Origin: Oscillospiraceae bacterium
Lineage (GTDB): Bacteria > Bacillota > Clostridia > Oscillospirales > Oscillospiraceae
DNA length: 12,855 nucleotides
NCBI GenBank assembly: GCA_902766215.1
Contig: CACXCV010000158.1
Coordinates: 1 to 12,855, forward strand
Direction of reading: 5' to 3'
Shown here: piece by piece, positions 7,456-12,855 of the stretch
Layout of the letters: each line of letters opens with the position of its first letter
Numbering within the stretch: the first letter of the stretch is position 1
Position numbers and translations under genes: made by a program
The notes under the pieces: generated by a model
Told to the model about the DNA's origin: nothing
What the model saw: only the letters and a program-made list of their open reading frames with translations
The model's database searches: none

Positions 7456-7663
7456 TCCCCAATTTCATAAAGTTCAGCGGATTTCTGTTTCAGGCCGATT
7501 GATTCCCCTTTCGCCAGAAAAAGGTCTGGTTTTACGTCATAACACAACATTTTGTGCGCCCTTATTCTGCCATTTCCTATCTGGATAATCGCAACCTTTT
7601 TATATATCTTATTAAGATACCATCCGGCCGTCGTGCCGCAAAAAAATCTCCCTGCCGCTGCGA
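7456..7663. other. Divergent intergenic region with small palindromes
   Basis: This stretch between the two divergent promoters is visibly less GC-rich than the genes. No convincing gene was found. It holds CACAA-CATT-TTGTG (7543-7556), TATCTT-ATT-AAGATA (7605-7619) and a small hairpin CCAGA/TCTGG followed by TTTT (7514-7533). Any could be an operator or chance in AT-rich DNA. A minus-strand frame of about 120 codons crosses the region (7359-7724), but it shows no family features and would overlap both promoters. Confidence 0.4.
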
Positions 7664-7692
7664 TTGCTATTATTGTCAAAACCTGATATAAT
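7664..7692 (+). promoter_or_regulatory. Promoter of the YhfC-like gene (extended -10)
   Basis: TTGCTA (7664-7669) and a perfect TATAAT (7687-7692) are 17 bp apart. The TG at 7684-7685, one base before TATAAT, makes an extended -10. Transcription would start near 7699, leaving a leader of about 25 nt. This is the strongest-looking promoter in the window. Confidence 0.8.
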
Positions 7693-7723
7693 GGGCGTAC
7701 TTTGATCGAGAGGACTGACCCCA

Positions 7724-8551
7724 TTGGAACTGACCATCCCCTCCCTGACGGCCAACTTCATCGGCCTGAACGCCATTGTGTGCTTTCTGGTCATCATCGT
7801 CGTCTGGGCCTACCTGTTCGGACGGGTCAAATTTTCACAGGCGCTGCTGGGTGCATTCTGCTGCGTGGTGCTGATGCTGATTGAGAATTTGATCGATTCT
7901 GTTGCGCTGGCCGACGGCTCGTTGATTCTGCGCAGCCCCATCCTGCACGCGGCCTATCTGGCCGCCTTTGTCGTGCTGCTGCGCACGGCGGCACAGTTTG
8001 CCGTGATGCGTACCGTGCTGATGCCCCGCTTTTCCGATGCCAACGCCGCGCTGGGCTTTGCCATCGGCTTTGCCTCGCTGGAGCTGATCGTGGGCGGCAT
8101 CAGCAACGTCACCACCTATACGCTCTGCACCACCTGCAACCGCGAGGGGCTGGATTCGATTCTGGCCGCCGCCGCCAACCCAGAGGAGGCTGCCGCACTG
8201 GAGACCATGCTCCGCAGTCTTGCCAGCGCCAACAGCTGGGATCAGGCCTTTTCCGGCGTCAACCGCATTTTCTACCTGATTCAGTGCATGAGCGTGGGCG
8301 TGCTGTGCTGGTACGCCGCCACCCAGCGCGACTATAAGGTGCTGGGGCTTGCCATGCTGTGCCACACCGCCGTCCGCCTGCCTTATGGGCTGTACACCGC
8401 CGGGCTGCTGACCGGCTTCCGCACGGAGGAAATCCTTACCTATGTGCTCACGCTGGGCTTTGCCTTTGTGGCCAGCCGCTACTACAACCGGCTGGAGGGC
8501 GGCAAGTTCACCTTCAAGGGCGACCGCCTTGCCCCCCGCCTGCGCCGCTGA
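7724..8551 (+). CDS. YhfC-like membrane protein, probably without protease activity
   Basis: This 275-aa polytopic membrane protein has about seven or eight hydrophobic segments (roughly 11-32, 39-61, 71-95, 108-126, 183-199, 206-228 and 236-251). Several stretches resemble the YhfC family of glutamic-type intramembrane proteases: the second helix ending in LIENLIDSVAL (52-62), the helix at 79-100, GFAIGFASLELIVGG (111-125), and RIFYLIQ...CHTAVRLPYGLY (181-224). Where that family has EExxR, this protein has LRTAA at about 85-89; its GHGG(I/V)E segment reads GFASLE, keeping only Glu120; His214 is kept. It is therefore probably a non-catalytic relative, though the alignment is from memory. A soluble loop (about 127-180) has two closely spaced cysteines, C135 and C138. 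The start is TTG at 7724, 10 nt after GAGAGG. The gene is monocistronic, with its own promoter and terminator. Its role is unknown. Confidence 0.75.
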   Translation: MELTIPSLTANFIGLNAIVCFLVIIVVWAYLFGRVKFSQALLGAFCCVVLMLIENLIDSVALADGSLILRSPILHAAYLAAFVVLLRTAAQFAVMRTVLMPRFSDANAALGFAIGFASLELIVGGISNVTTYTLCTTCNREGLDSILAAAANPEEAAALETMLRSLASANSWDQAFSGVNRIFYLIQCMSVGVLCWYAATQRDYKVLGLAMLCHTAVRLPYGLYTAGLLTGFRTEEILTYVLTLGFAFVASRYYNRLEGGKFTFKGDRLAPRLRR

Positions 8552-8585
8552 GCCGGCGCCCCCGAGAACCGCCCCGATAGCACGC

Positions 8586-8629
8586 GCTGCACGACCGGTT
8601 GGCAACAACATGTCGTGCAGCATTTTACT
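8586..8629 (+). terminator. Intrinsic terminator after the YhfC-like gene
   Basis: A perfect 10-bp stem GCTGCACGAC/GTCGTGCAGC (8586-8595 and 8612-8621) is followed by the T-rich run ATTTTACTTT. Its loop can fold further into GTTG-GCAA-CAAC (8598-8609), a 4-bp helix closed by a GNRA tetraloop. The run is T-rich only on the plus strand, so it ends the upstream gene and isolates it from the pfl operon. Confidence 0.85.
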
Positions 8630-8657
8630 TTAATTTGCTACATCTTGTGTTTCTCTT

Positions 8658-8673
8658 TGTGAATTGTGCCACA
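8658..8673 (+). promoter_or_regulatory. Candidate Crp/Fnr-family binding site
   Basis: TGTGA-N6-CCACA differs from the symmetric Crp/Fnr consensus TGTGA-N6-TCACA at one position. Its centre is about 85 bp upstream of the predicted pflB transcription start, an acceptable distance for an activator. Regulation of pfl by Fnr is established in other bacteria. The site is one match and could be chance. A further inverted repeat CGCAGC/GCTGCG (8683-8688 and 8706-8711) lies just before the -35 box. Confidence 0.35.
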
Positions 8674-8714
8674 GAATTCGTTCGCAGCAGGGTCGGTTTT
8701 TGTTGGCTGCGCCG

Positions 8715-8744
8715 TTGACTTTGCCGCCCCCGGCAGGGTATACT
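8715..8744 (+). promoter_or_regulatory. Promoter of the pflB-pflA operon
   Basis: TTGACT (8715-8720) and TATACT (8739-8744) are separated by 18 bp, each differing from the sigma-A consensus at one position. Transcription would begin near 8751, giving a leader of about 137 nt that contains the riboswitch-like element. Confidence 0.75.
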
Positions 8745-8765
8745 GACAGCAGGTTCATACCGCTG

Positions 8766-8837
8766 CCAGACTCTGACGGATGAAGTGGAGTCAACCACGT
8801 GAGTCTTCCAGCGTTCGTTTGCCGACCGTCTGGGCAG
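8766..8837 (+). ncRNA. ZTP riboswitch aptamer (pfl RNA motif)
   Basis: The leader of pflB contains the parts of the ZTP/ZMP-sensing pfl motif in order: a P1 helix AGACTC/GAGTCT (8768-8773 and 8801-8806) enclosing TGACGGA (8774-8780) and a hairpin GTGG-AGTCAA-CCAC (8785-8798), then a linker and the conserved 3' half GCCGACCGTCTGGGCAG (8821-8837), whose CCGnCTGGGCA core is the family hallmark. The class was named for its association with pfl genes and senses the purine-pathway intermediate ZTP/ZMP, which accumulates when 10-formyl-tetrahydrofolate is short. The 3' half overlaps the 5' arm of the following terminator, so ligand binding should prevent termination and turn the operon on. The match was made by eye. 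Confidence 0.85.
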
Positions 8838-8867
8838 TATGCAGTTGCATGCTGCCCGTTTCTTTTT
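8832..8867 (+). terminator. Riboswitch expression platform: intrinsic terminator
   Basis: GGGCAGTATGC (8832-8842) pairs with GCATGCTGCCC (8847-8857) to form a stem of about 11 bp with one wobble and a short loop, followed by GTTTCTTTTT (8858-8867). Its left arm is the GGGCAG of the aptamer's conserved 3' element, so the two folds exclude each other. The pflB Shine-Dalgarno lies 6 nt beyond the T-run, so read-through alone decides expression. Confidence 0.85.
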
Positions 8868-8887
8868 ATCGCAAGGAGGAATTTTCC

Positions 8888-11116
8888 ATGTTTGAGCAAT
8901 GGCAGTCCTTTCAGCCCGGCCCCTGGCAGAGCGAGGTCAACGTCCGCGACTTTATCCAGCGCAACTACACACCCTACGAGGGCGACGAAGGATTTCTCGC
9001 CCCGGCAACCGACCGCACCCGCGCCCTGAACGACAAGCTGGCCGCCCTGCGCGCCGAAGAGCAGGCACGCGGCGGCGTGCTGGATGTAGACACGCGCACT
9101 GTGTCCTCCCCCGCCGCCTATCCTCCCGGCTACCTCGACCGGGACAACGAGCGGATCGTCGGCCTGCAGACCGACGCGCCCCTGCGCCGCGGCATCCACC
9201 CCTTCGGCGGCATGAACATGGTGCGCAAGGCCTGCCAGGCCTATGGCTATGCGGTTGATCCAGCCGTGGAGCAGGAGTTTCAATATCGCACCACCCACAA
9301 CGACGGCGTGTTCCGCGTCTACACCGACGAGATCCGCCGCCTGCGGCACTGCGGCATCATCACCGGCCTGCCCGACGGCTATGGCCGCGGGCGCATCATC
9401 GGCGACTATCGCCGCGTGGCGCTCTATGGCATCGACTTTCTCATTGAGCAGAAGCAGGCGGACAAGCGCCGCCTGGGCCAGTCGGTGCTGACCGAGGAGA
9501 CCATCCGCCTGTCCGAGGAGCTGTATCAGCAGATTGCCTTTCTGGGCAAGATGAAGGAAATGGCCCTGGCCTACGGCATCGACATTTCCCTGCCTGCCGC
9601 CGACGCCCGTCAGGCTGTGCAGTGGACCTATTTCGGCTATCTGGCCGCCATCAAGGAGCAGGACGGCGCGGCCATGAGTCTGGGCCGGGTCAGCACCTTT
9701 CTCGACATCTATTTCGAGCGTGACCTGCGCAGCGGCAGGCTGACCGAATCCGGCGCGCAGGAGCTGCTGGACGACCTGGTGCTGAAGCTCCGCATGGCGC
9801 GCCTGCTGCGCACGCCGGAATACAACGAGCTGTTCGCCGGCGACCCCATGTGGATCACCGAGGCGCTGGGCGGCATGGGGCTTGACGGCCGCACGCTGGT
9901 CACCAAAAGCACCTTCCGCATGCTGCACACGCTCTATACCCTCGGCCCCAGCGCCGAGCCGAACCTGACCATTCTCTGGTCGCCGCGGCTGCCCGCCGCC
10001 TTCCAGCGCTATGCGGCCAGGGTCAGCTGCGACACCGACGCCGTACAGTATGAAAACGACGACCTGATGCGCCCCATCTATGGCGACGACTATGCCATTG
10101 CCTGCTGCGTGTCGGCCATGCAGGTAGGTAAGCAGATGCAGTTTTTCGGCGCGCGGGCCAACCTGGCCAAACTGCTGCTGCTGAGTCTCAACGGCGGTCG
10201 CGACGAAAAGACAGGCCTGCAGGTCGGCCCGGAGCACGCTCCTTATCAGGGCGACGTGCTGGACTATGACCAGGTCATCGCCCTGCTGGACTTTTATCGG
10301 CCGTGGCTGGCCCGCACCTATGTCAGCGCCATGAACATCATCCACTACATGCACGATAAATATGCCTATGAAAAGTCGCAGATGGCTCTGCACGACACGC
10401 AGGTAGAGCGTTTTATGGCCTTTGGCCTGGCTGGGCTGTCGGTGGTGGCAGACTCGCTGTCTGCCATCCGCTATGCCACCGTGCGGCCCATCCGGGACGA
10501 GACGGGCCTGATTGTTGATTTTGAAACCACAGGGCATTTTCCCGCCTTTGGCAACGACGACGACCGCGTGGATTCCATCGCCGTCGAACAGGTGGAGCGG
10601 TTCTATCAGGCGCTGCGTGAAAACCCCACCTATCGCGGGGCAAAGCACACGCTCTCGCTGCTGACCATCACCTCCAACGTGGTCTATGGCAAAAAGACCG
10701 GCGCAACCCCCGACGGCCGGCCCGCCGGCGCACCCTTTGCCCCCGGAGCCAACCCCATGCACAACCGCGAGACCCACGGCGCGCTGGCCTCGCTCAACTC
10801 CGTGGCCAAGCTGCCCTATGACGTCTGCCGCGACGGCATTTCCAACACCTTCTCCATCGTGCCGGAGGCCCTGGGCCGCGACGGTGAAACCCGCTATGCC
10901 AACCTGACCGCCCTGCTCAACGGCTATTTCGCCCAGATGGCCCACCACCTGAACGTCAACGTCCTGCGGCGCGAAACGCTGCTGGACGCCATGGAGCACC
11001 CGGAGCAGTATCCGAACCTGACCATCCGCGTCTCCGGCTATGCCGTTCTGTTTGCCAAGCTCTCGCGGCAGCAGCAGCTGGAGGTGGTCTCACGGACCTT
11101 CCACGAAGTGCTGTAA
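8888..11116 (+). CDS. pflB: Pyruvate formate-lyase (formate C-acetyltransferase)
   Basis: This cytoplasmic glycyl radical enzyme converts pyruvate and CoA to acetyl-CoA and formate. The 742-aa product is close to the usual 740-760. It has the paired active-site cysteines C406-C407 in IACCVSAM, followed by GKQMQFFGARANLAK (414-428), and the glycyl radical loop RVSGYAV (714-720) with Gly717. The Cys-Cys pair and length separate it from glycerol dehydratase and other glycyl radical enzymes. The ATG at 8888 has AAGGAGG at 8 nt. An in-frame ATG at 8780 was rejected because it would translate the riboswitch and terminator. pflA follows after 38 bp, so the two are one operon. Expression is likely set by the ZTP riboswitch and perhaps a Crp/Fnr protein. 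The formed radical is destroyed by oxygen. Confidence 0.97.
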   Translation: MFEQWQSFQPGPWQSEVNVRDFIQRNYTPYEGDEGFLAPATDRTRALNDKLAALRAEEQARGGVLDVDTRTVSSPAAYPPGYLDRDNERIVGLQTDAPLRRGIHPFGGMNMVRKACQAYGYAVDPAVEQEFQYRTTHNDGVFRVYTDEIRRLRHCGIITGLPDGYGRGRIIGDYRRVALYGIDFLIEQKQADKRRLGQSVLTEETIRLSEELYQQIAFLGKMKEMALAYGIDISLPAADARQAVQWTYFGYLAAIKEQDGAAMSLGRVSTFLDIYFERDLRSGRLTESGAQELLDDLVLKLRMARLLRTPEYNELFAGDPMWITEALGGMGLDGRTLVTKSTFRMLHTLYTLGPSAEPNLTILWSPRLPAAFQRYAARVSCDTDAVQYENDDLMRPIYGDDYAIACCVSAMQVGKQMQFFGARANLAKLLLLSLNGGRDEKTGLQVGPEHAPYQGDVLDYDQVIALLDFYRPWLARTYVSAMNIIHYMHDKYAYEKSQMALHDTQVERFMAFGLAGLSVVADSLSAIRYATVRPIRDETGLIVDFETTGHFPAFGNDDDRVDSIAVEQVERFYQALRENPTYRGAKHTLSLLTITSNVVYGKKTGATPDGRPAGAPFAPGANPMHNRETHGALASLNSVAKLPYDVCRDGISNTFSIVPEALGRDGETRYANLTALLNGYFAQMAHHLNVNVLRRETLLDAMEHPEQYPNLTIRVSGYAVLFAKLSRQQQLEVVSRTFHEVL

Positions 11117-11154
11117 GGTAAGGGTGATGCTTGGTTTATTGAAAGGGTGATATT

Positions 11155-11874
11155 ATGGGTGATACTATTGGGCGTCTGCACAGCGTGCAGTCCCTGGGCG
11201 CCGTGGACGGACCAGGCCTGCGGTACGTGGTTTTTCTGCAGGGCTGCCCCATGCGCTGCGCCTATTGCCACAACCCCGACACCTGGGACGCCGCCGGGGG
11301 CGAACCCGTCACGTTGGAAGCGTTGATGGCGCAGATCCGCCGCTATCGCAGCTATCTGCTCCCCCACGGCGGCGTGACCGTCCCCGGCGGTGAGCCGCTG
11401 GCTCAGCCCGCTTTTGTGGCGGCGCTGTTCCGGCAGCTGCGGGCCGAGGGCTTTCACACCGCGCTGGACACCGCCGGCGCAGGCAGTGCCGAAGCCGCCG
11501 CGCAGACTCTGCCCCACACCGACCTGGTCATCTGCGACCTGAAGTTCCCCGACGAGGCCCGCTTCCGCCAGTACTGCCGCGGCGAGCTGTCGCGGACGCT
11601 GGCCTTCCTTGACCAGACCGCCGCGGCAGGCGTGCCGGTCTGGCTGCGGCAGGTCATTGTGCCCGGCCTGAACGACACGGCGGACGACGTGCGCGCCCTG
11701 TGCCGCACGGCCCGCCGCTGGCCCAATGTGCAGAAAATCGAGCTGCTCCCCTTCCGGCGGCTGTGCCTGGGAAAGTATGCGCAGCTGGGCATCCCCTTTC
11801 CGCTGGCCGACACGCCCGAGTGCCCGCCGGAGACCATTGCAGCGTTGGAAAAAATAATTAAGAATGATTCCTAA
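11155..11874 (+). CDS. pflA: Pyruvate formate-lyase activating enzyme (radical SAM)
   Basis: PflA uses a [4Fe-4S] cluster and S-adenosylmethionine to create the glycyl radical on PflB. The 239-aa protein has the radical SAM motif CPMRCAYC (Cys31, Cys35, Cys38), preceded by VDGPGLRYVVFLQG (17-30), and ends with the ELLPFRRL...GKYAQLGIPFPL region found in PflA proteins. The SAM-binding segment reads GGVTVPGGEP (72-81), where most relatives have SGGEP, so Pro77 replaces a usually conserved serine; the GGE itself is intact. In the C-terminal region LPFRRL replaces the more common LPY(H)xL. ATG 11155 is preceded by AAAGGG at 7 nt, a modest ribosome site. The gene is co-transcribed with pflB and followed by a terminator. 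Confidence 0.94.
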   Translation: MGDTIGRLHSVQSLGAVDGPGLRYVVFLQGCPMRCAYCHNPDTWDAAGGEPVTLEALMAQIRRYRSYLLPHGGVTVPGGEPLAQPAFVAALFRQLRAEGFHTALDTAGAGSAEAAAQTLPHTDLVICDLKFPDEARFRQYCRGELSRTLAFLDQTAAAGVPVWLRQVIVPGLNDTADDVRALCRTARRWPNVQKIELLPFRRLCLGKYAQLGIPFPLADTPECPPETIAALEKIIKNDS

Positions 11875-11881
11875 ATTATTC

Positions 11882-11910
11882 TTGCATTTTGGCTTGTCTT
11901 CTGGTATGAT
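11882..11910 (+). promoter_or_regulatory. Promoter of the flavodiiron protein gene, inside the pflA terminator
   Basis: TTGCAT (11882-11887) and TATGAT (11905-11910) are 17 bp apart. The -10 box lies within the stem and loop of the terminator of the upstream operon, and transcription would start near 11917, within the 3' half of that hairpin. The spacing is ideal and the boxes are good, but no start has been mapped. Confidence 0.65.
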
Positions 11911-11938
11911 ACTCCTGCCGGGAGACAAGCCGTCTTTT
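11891..11938 (+). terminator. Intrinsic terminator of the pflBA operon
   Basis: GGCTTGTCT (11891-11899) pairs perfectly with AGACAAGCC (11923-11931). The stem can be extended inward by seven more pairs, three of them G-U, leaving a 9-nt loop (11907-11915). GTCTTTT follows at 11932-11938. The wobble pairs suggest selection for RNA structure rather than a DNA palindrome alone. Confidence 0.75.
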
Positions 11939-11975
11939 CGGCCCTGACATGTTATCACGATCGGAGGATGATTCG

Positions 11976-12855
11976 ATGTACTGCACCAAGCAGCTGACAA
12001 GCGACCTGTTCTGGGTGGGCGGCAACGACCGCCGTCTGGCCATGTTCGAGGGGGTTTATGCCGTTCCCCGCGGCGTGTCCTATAATTCCTACCTGCTGCT
12101 GGACGAAAAGACCGTCCTGTTCGACACGGTGGACAAGGCCGTCAGCCGGGTTTTTTTCGAGAATATTGAGCACGTGCTGGCCGGGCGCAGCCTGGACTAT
12201 CTGGTGGTGCACCACATGGAGCCGGATCACTCCGCCACCATGCAGGAGCTGGCCCGCCGCTACCCGGCGATGCAGATTGTCTGCAACAGCAAGACCGCTG
12301 CAATGATCCGCCAGTTTTTCACCTTTGACATCGACAGCCGCGCCGTGCTGGTCAAGGAGGGCGACAGTTTCTCCACCGGGCGGCACAATCTGCAGTTTGT
12401 CATGGCGCCCATGGTCCACTGGCCCGAGGTGATGGTCAGCTATGACGCTACGGACCACATTCTGTTCTCTGCTGACGCCTTTGGCACCTTCGGTGCGCTG
12501 AACGGGGCCATCTGGGCCGATGAGGTCAATTTTGAGCGGGACTATCTGGACGAGGCCCGCCGCTATTACACCAACATTGTGGGCAAATACGGCACGCAGG
12601 TGCAGGCGCTGCTGAAAAAGGCCGCCGGTCTGGATATTCAGCTACTCTGCCCGCTGCACGGCTTTGTCTGGCGGAAGAACATCGGCGACTTTATCACCAA
12701 ATATGCCTATTGGAGCACCTACACCCCCGAAGTGCAGGGCGTGATGATCGCCTATGCCTCGGTGTACGGCAACACGGAAAACGCCGCCGAGCTGCTCGCC
12801 AGCCGTCTGCGTGACCGGGGCATCCCCACGGTGATGTTCGACGTGTCGGTCACCC
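11976..12855 (+). CDS. FprA-type flavodiiron protein (O2/NO reductase), 3' end outside window
   Basis: Flavodiiron proteins are soluble enzymes that reduce O2 to water and/or NO to N2O at a non-haem diiron site with electrons from FMN. The visible 293 residues include a beta-lactamase-like domain with all expected iron ligands: HMEPDH (His80, Glu82, Asp84, His85), His148, Asp167 in SADAFG and His228 in PLHGF. The start of the flavodoxin domain follows, with the FMN phosphate loop YASVYGNTENAA (260-271). The frame is open to the window edge, so the C-terminus, including any extra rubredoxin or reductase domain, is not seen. ATG 11976 has GGAGG at 8 nt. The gene has its own promoter and lies just beyond pflA. 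Oxygen scavenging next to an oxygen-sensitive radical enzyme fits, but the preference for O2 or NO cannot be told from sequence. Confidence 0.95.
   Translation, partial: MYCTKQLTSDLFWVGGNDRRLAMFEGVYAVPRGVSYNSYLLLDEKTVLFDTVDKAVSRVFFENIEHVLAGRSLDYLVVHHMEPDHSATMQELARRYPAMQIVCNSKTAAMIRQFFTFDIDSRAVLVKEGDSFSTGRHNLQFVMAPMVHWPEVMVSYDATDHILFSADAFGTFGALNGAIWADEVNFERDYLDEARRYYTNIVGKYGTQVQALLKKAAGLDIQLLCPLHGFVWRKNIGDFITKYAYWSTYTPEVQGVMIAYASVYGNTENAAELLASRLRDRGIPTVMFDVSVT

Noticed and set aside
7514..7533. Small hairpin with TTTT as a terminator
   Set aside because: The stem has only 5 bp and no upstream plus-strand gene leads into it.
7673..7692. TTGTCA as the -35 box for the TATAAT at 7687
   Set aside because: The spacing is only 8 bp. 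TTGCTA at 7664 gives 17 bp.
7359..7724. Minus-strand frame of about 120 codons across the intergenic region
   Set aside because: It overlaps the mraZ start, the MraZ boxes and both divergent promoters, starts inside the leader of the opposite gene, and shows no recognisable domain.
8780..8887. Extended pflB start at the ATG at 8780
   Set aside because: The extra 36 codons lie in the riboswitch and terminator and lack a ribosome site, while 8888 has AAGGAGG at ideal distance.
8630..10999. Very long open frame on the minus strand opposite pflB
   Set aside because: It mirrors the codon positions of a certain pflB gene in GC-rich DNA, resembles no known family by eye, and has no ribosome site or promoter.
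1..12855. Mobile elements, CRISPR arrays, tRNA or rRNA genes, toxin-antitoxin or defence genes
   Set aside because: Nothing in the sequence supports any of these. The genes are housekeeping and fermentation genes with uniform composition.

Overview
The window is GC-rich, tightly packed DNA from a low-oxygen Firmicute, most likely a high-GC member of the class Clostridia (Oscillospiraceae/Ruminococcaceae-like). The evidence is a Firmicutes-style division and cell wall (dcw) cluster with a PASTA-bearing class B penicillin-binding protein, a MurE with the DNPR motif expected for meso-diaminopimelate, and a strict-anaerobe set of pyruvate formate-lyase, its radical SAM activase and an FprA-type flavodiiron protein. 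The organism assignment is an inference from gene content and base composition.

Positions 1-7362 (minus strand) hold the start of the dcw operon, read right to left: mraZ, rsmH, ftsL, ftsI/spoVD-type PBP, murE, murF and the first 57 codons of mraY, which runs off the left edge. Genes overlap by one base or lie a few bases apart, except for a 66-bp gap between ftsL and the PBP gene. A TTGCAA-N16-TATACT promoter sits upstream of mraZ. It is followed at once by a row of TGGAG-like pentamers at an exact 10-bp period, the form expected of the MraZ autorepressor's operator. Together these genes make lipid-linked peptidoglycan precursors and the septal transpeptidase.

Positions 7363-7723 are a divergent intergenic region that is less GC-rich than the genes. 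A good extended -10 promoter on its right side drives a plus-strand gene (7724-8551). This encodes a seven- or eight-helix membrane protein resembling the YhfC glutamic-type intramembrane protease family, but the catalytic EExxR motif and one histidine appear to be lost. A strong terminator follows.

Positions 8622-11874 hold the pyruvate formate-lyase operon: a Crp/Fnr-like palindrome, a TTGACT-N18-TATACT promoter, a leader matching the ZTP (pfl-motif) riboswitch with an overlapping intrinsic terminator, then pflB and pflA. The leader would link formate production to one-carbon/purine status by sensing ZTP/ZMP. The operon ends in a terminator whose stem also contains the promoter of the next gene.

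Positions 11976-12855 hold the 5' part of an FprA-type flavodiiron protein gene, an O2/NO reductase. Its position beside the oxygen-sensitive glycyl radical enzyme makes functional sense.

I found no mobile elements, CRISPR arrays, tRNAs or rRNAs. No wholly new system is evident. The observations most worth checking are the riboswitch-controlled pflB leader, the apparently dead YhfC-like protein, the fused promoter/terminator and the MraZ box array.
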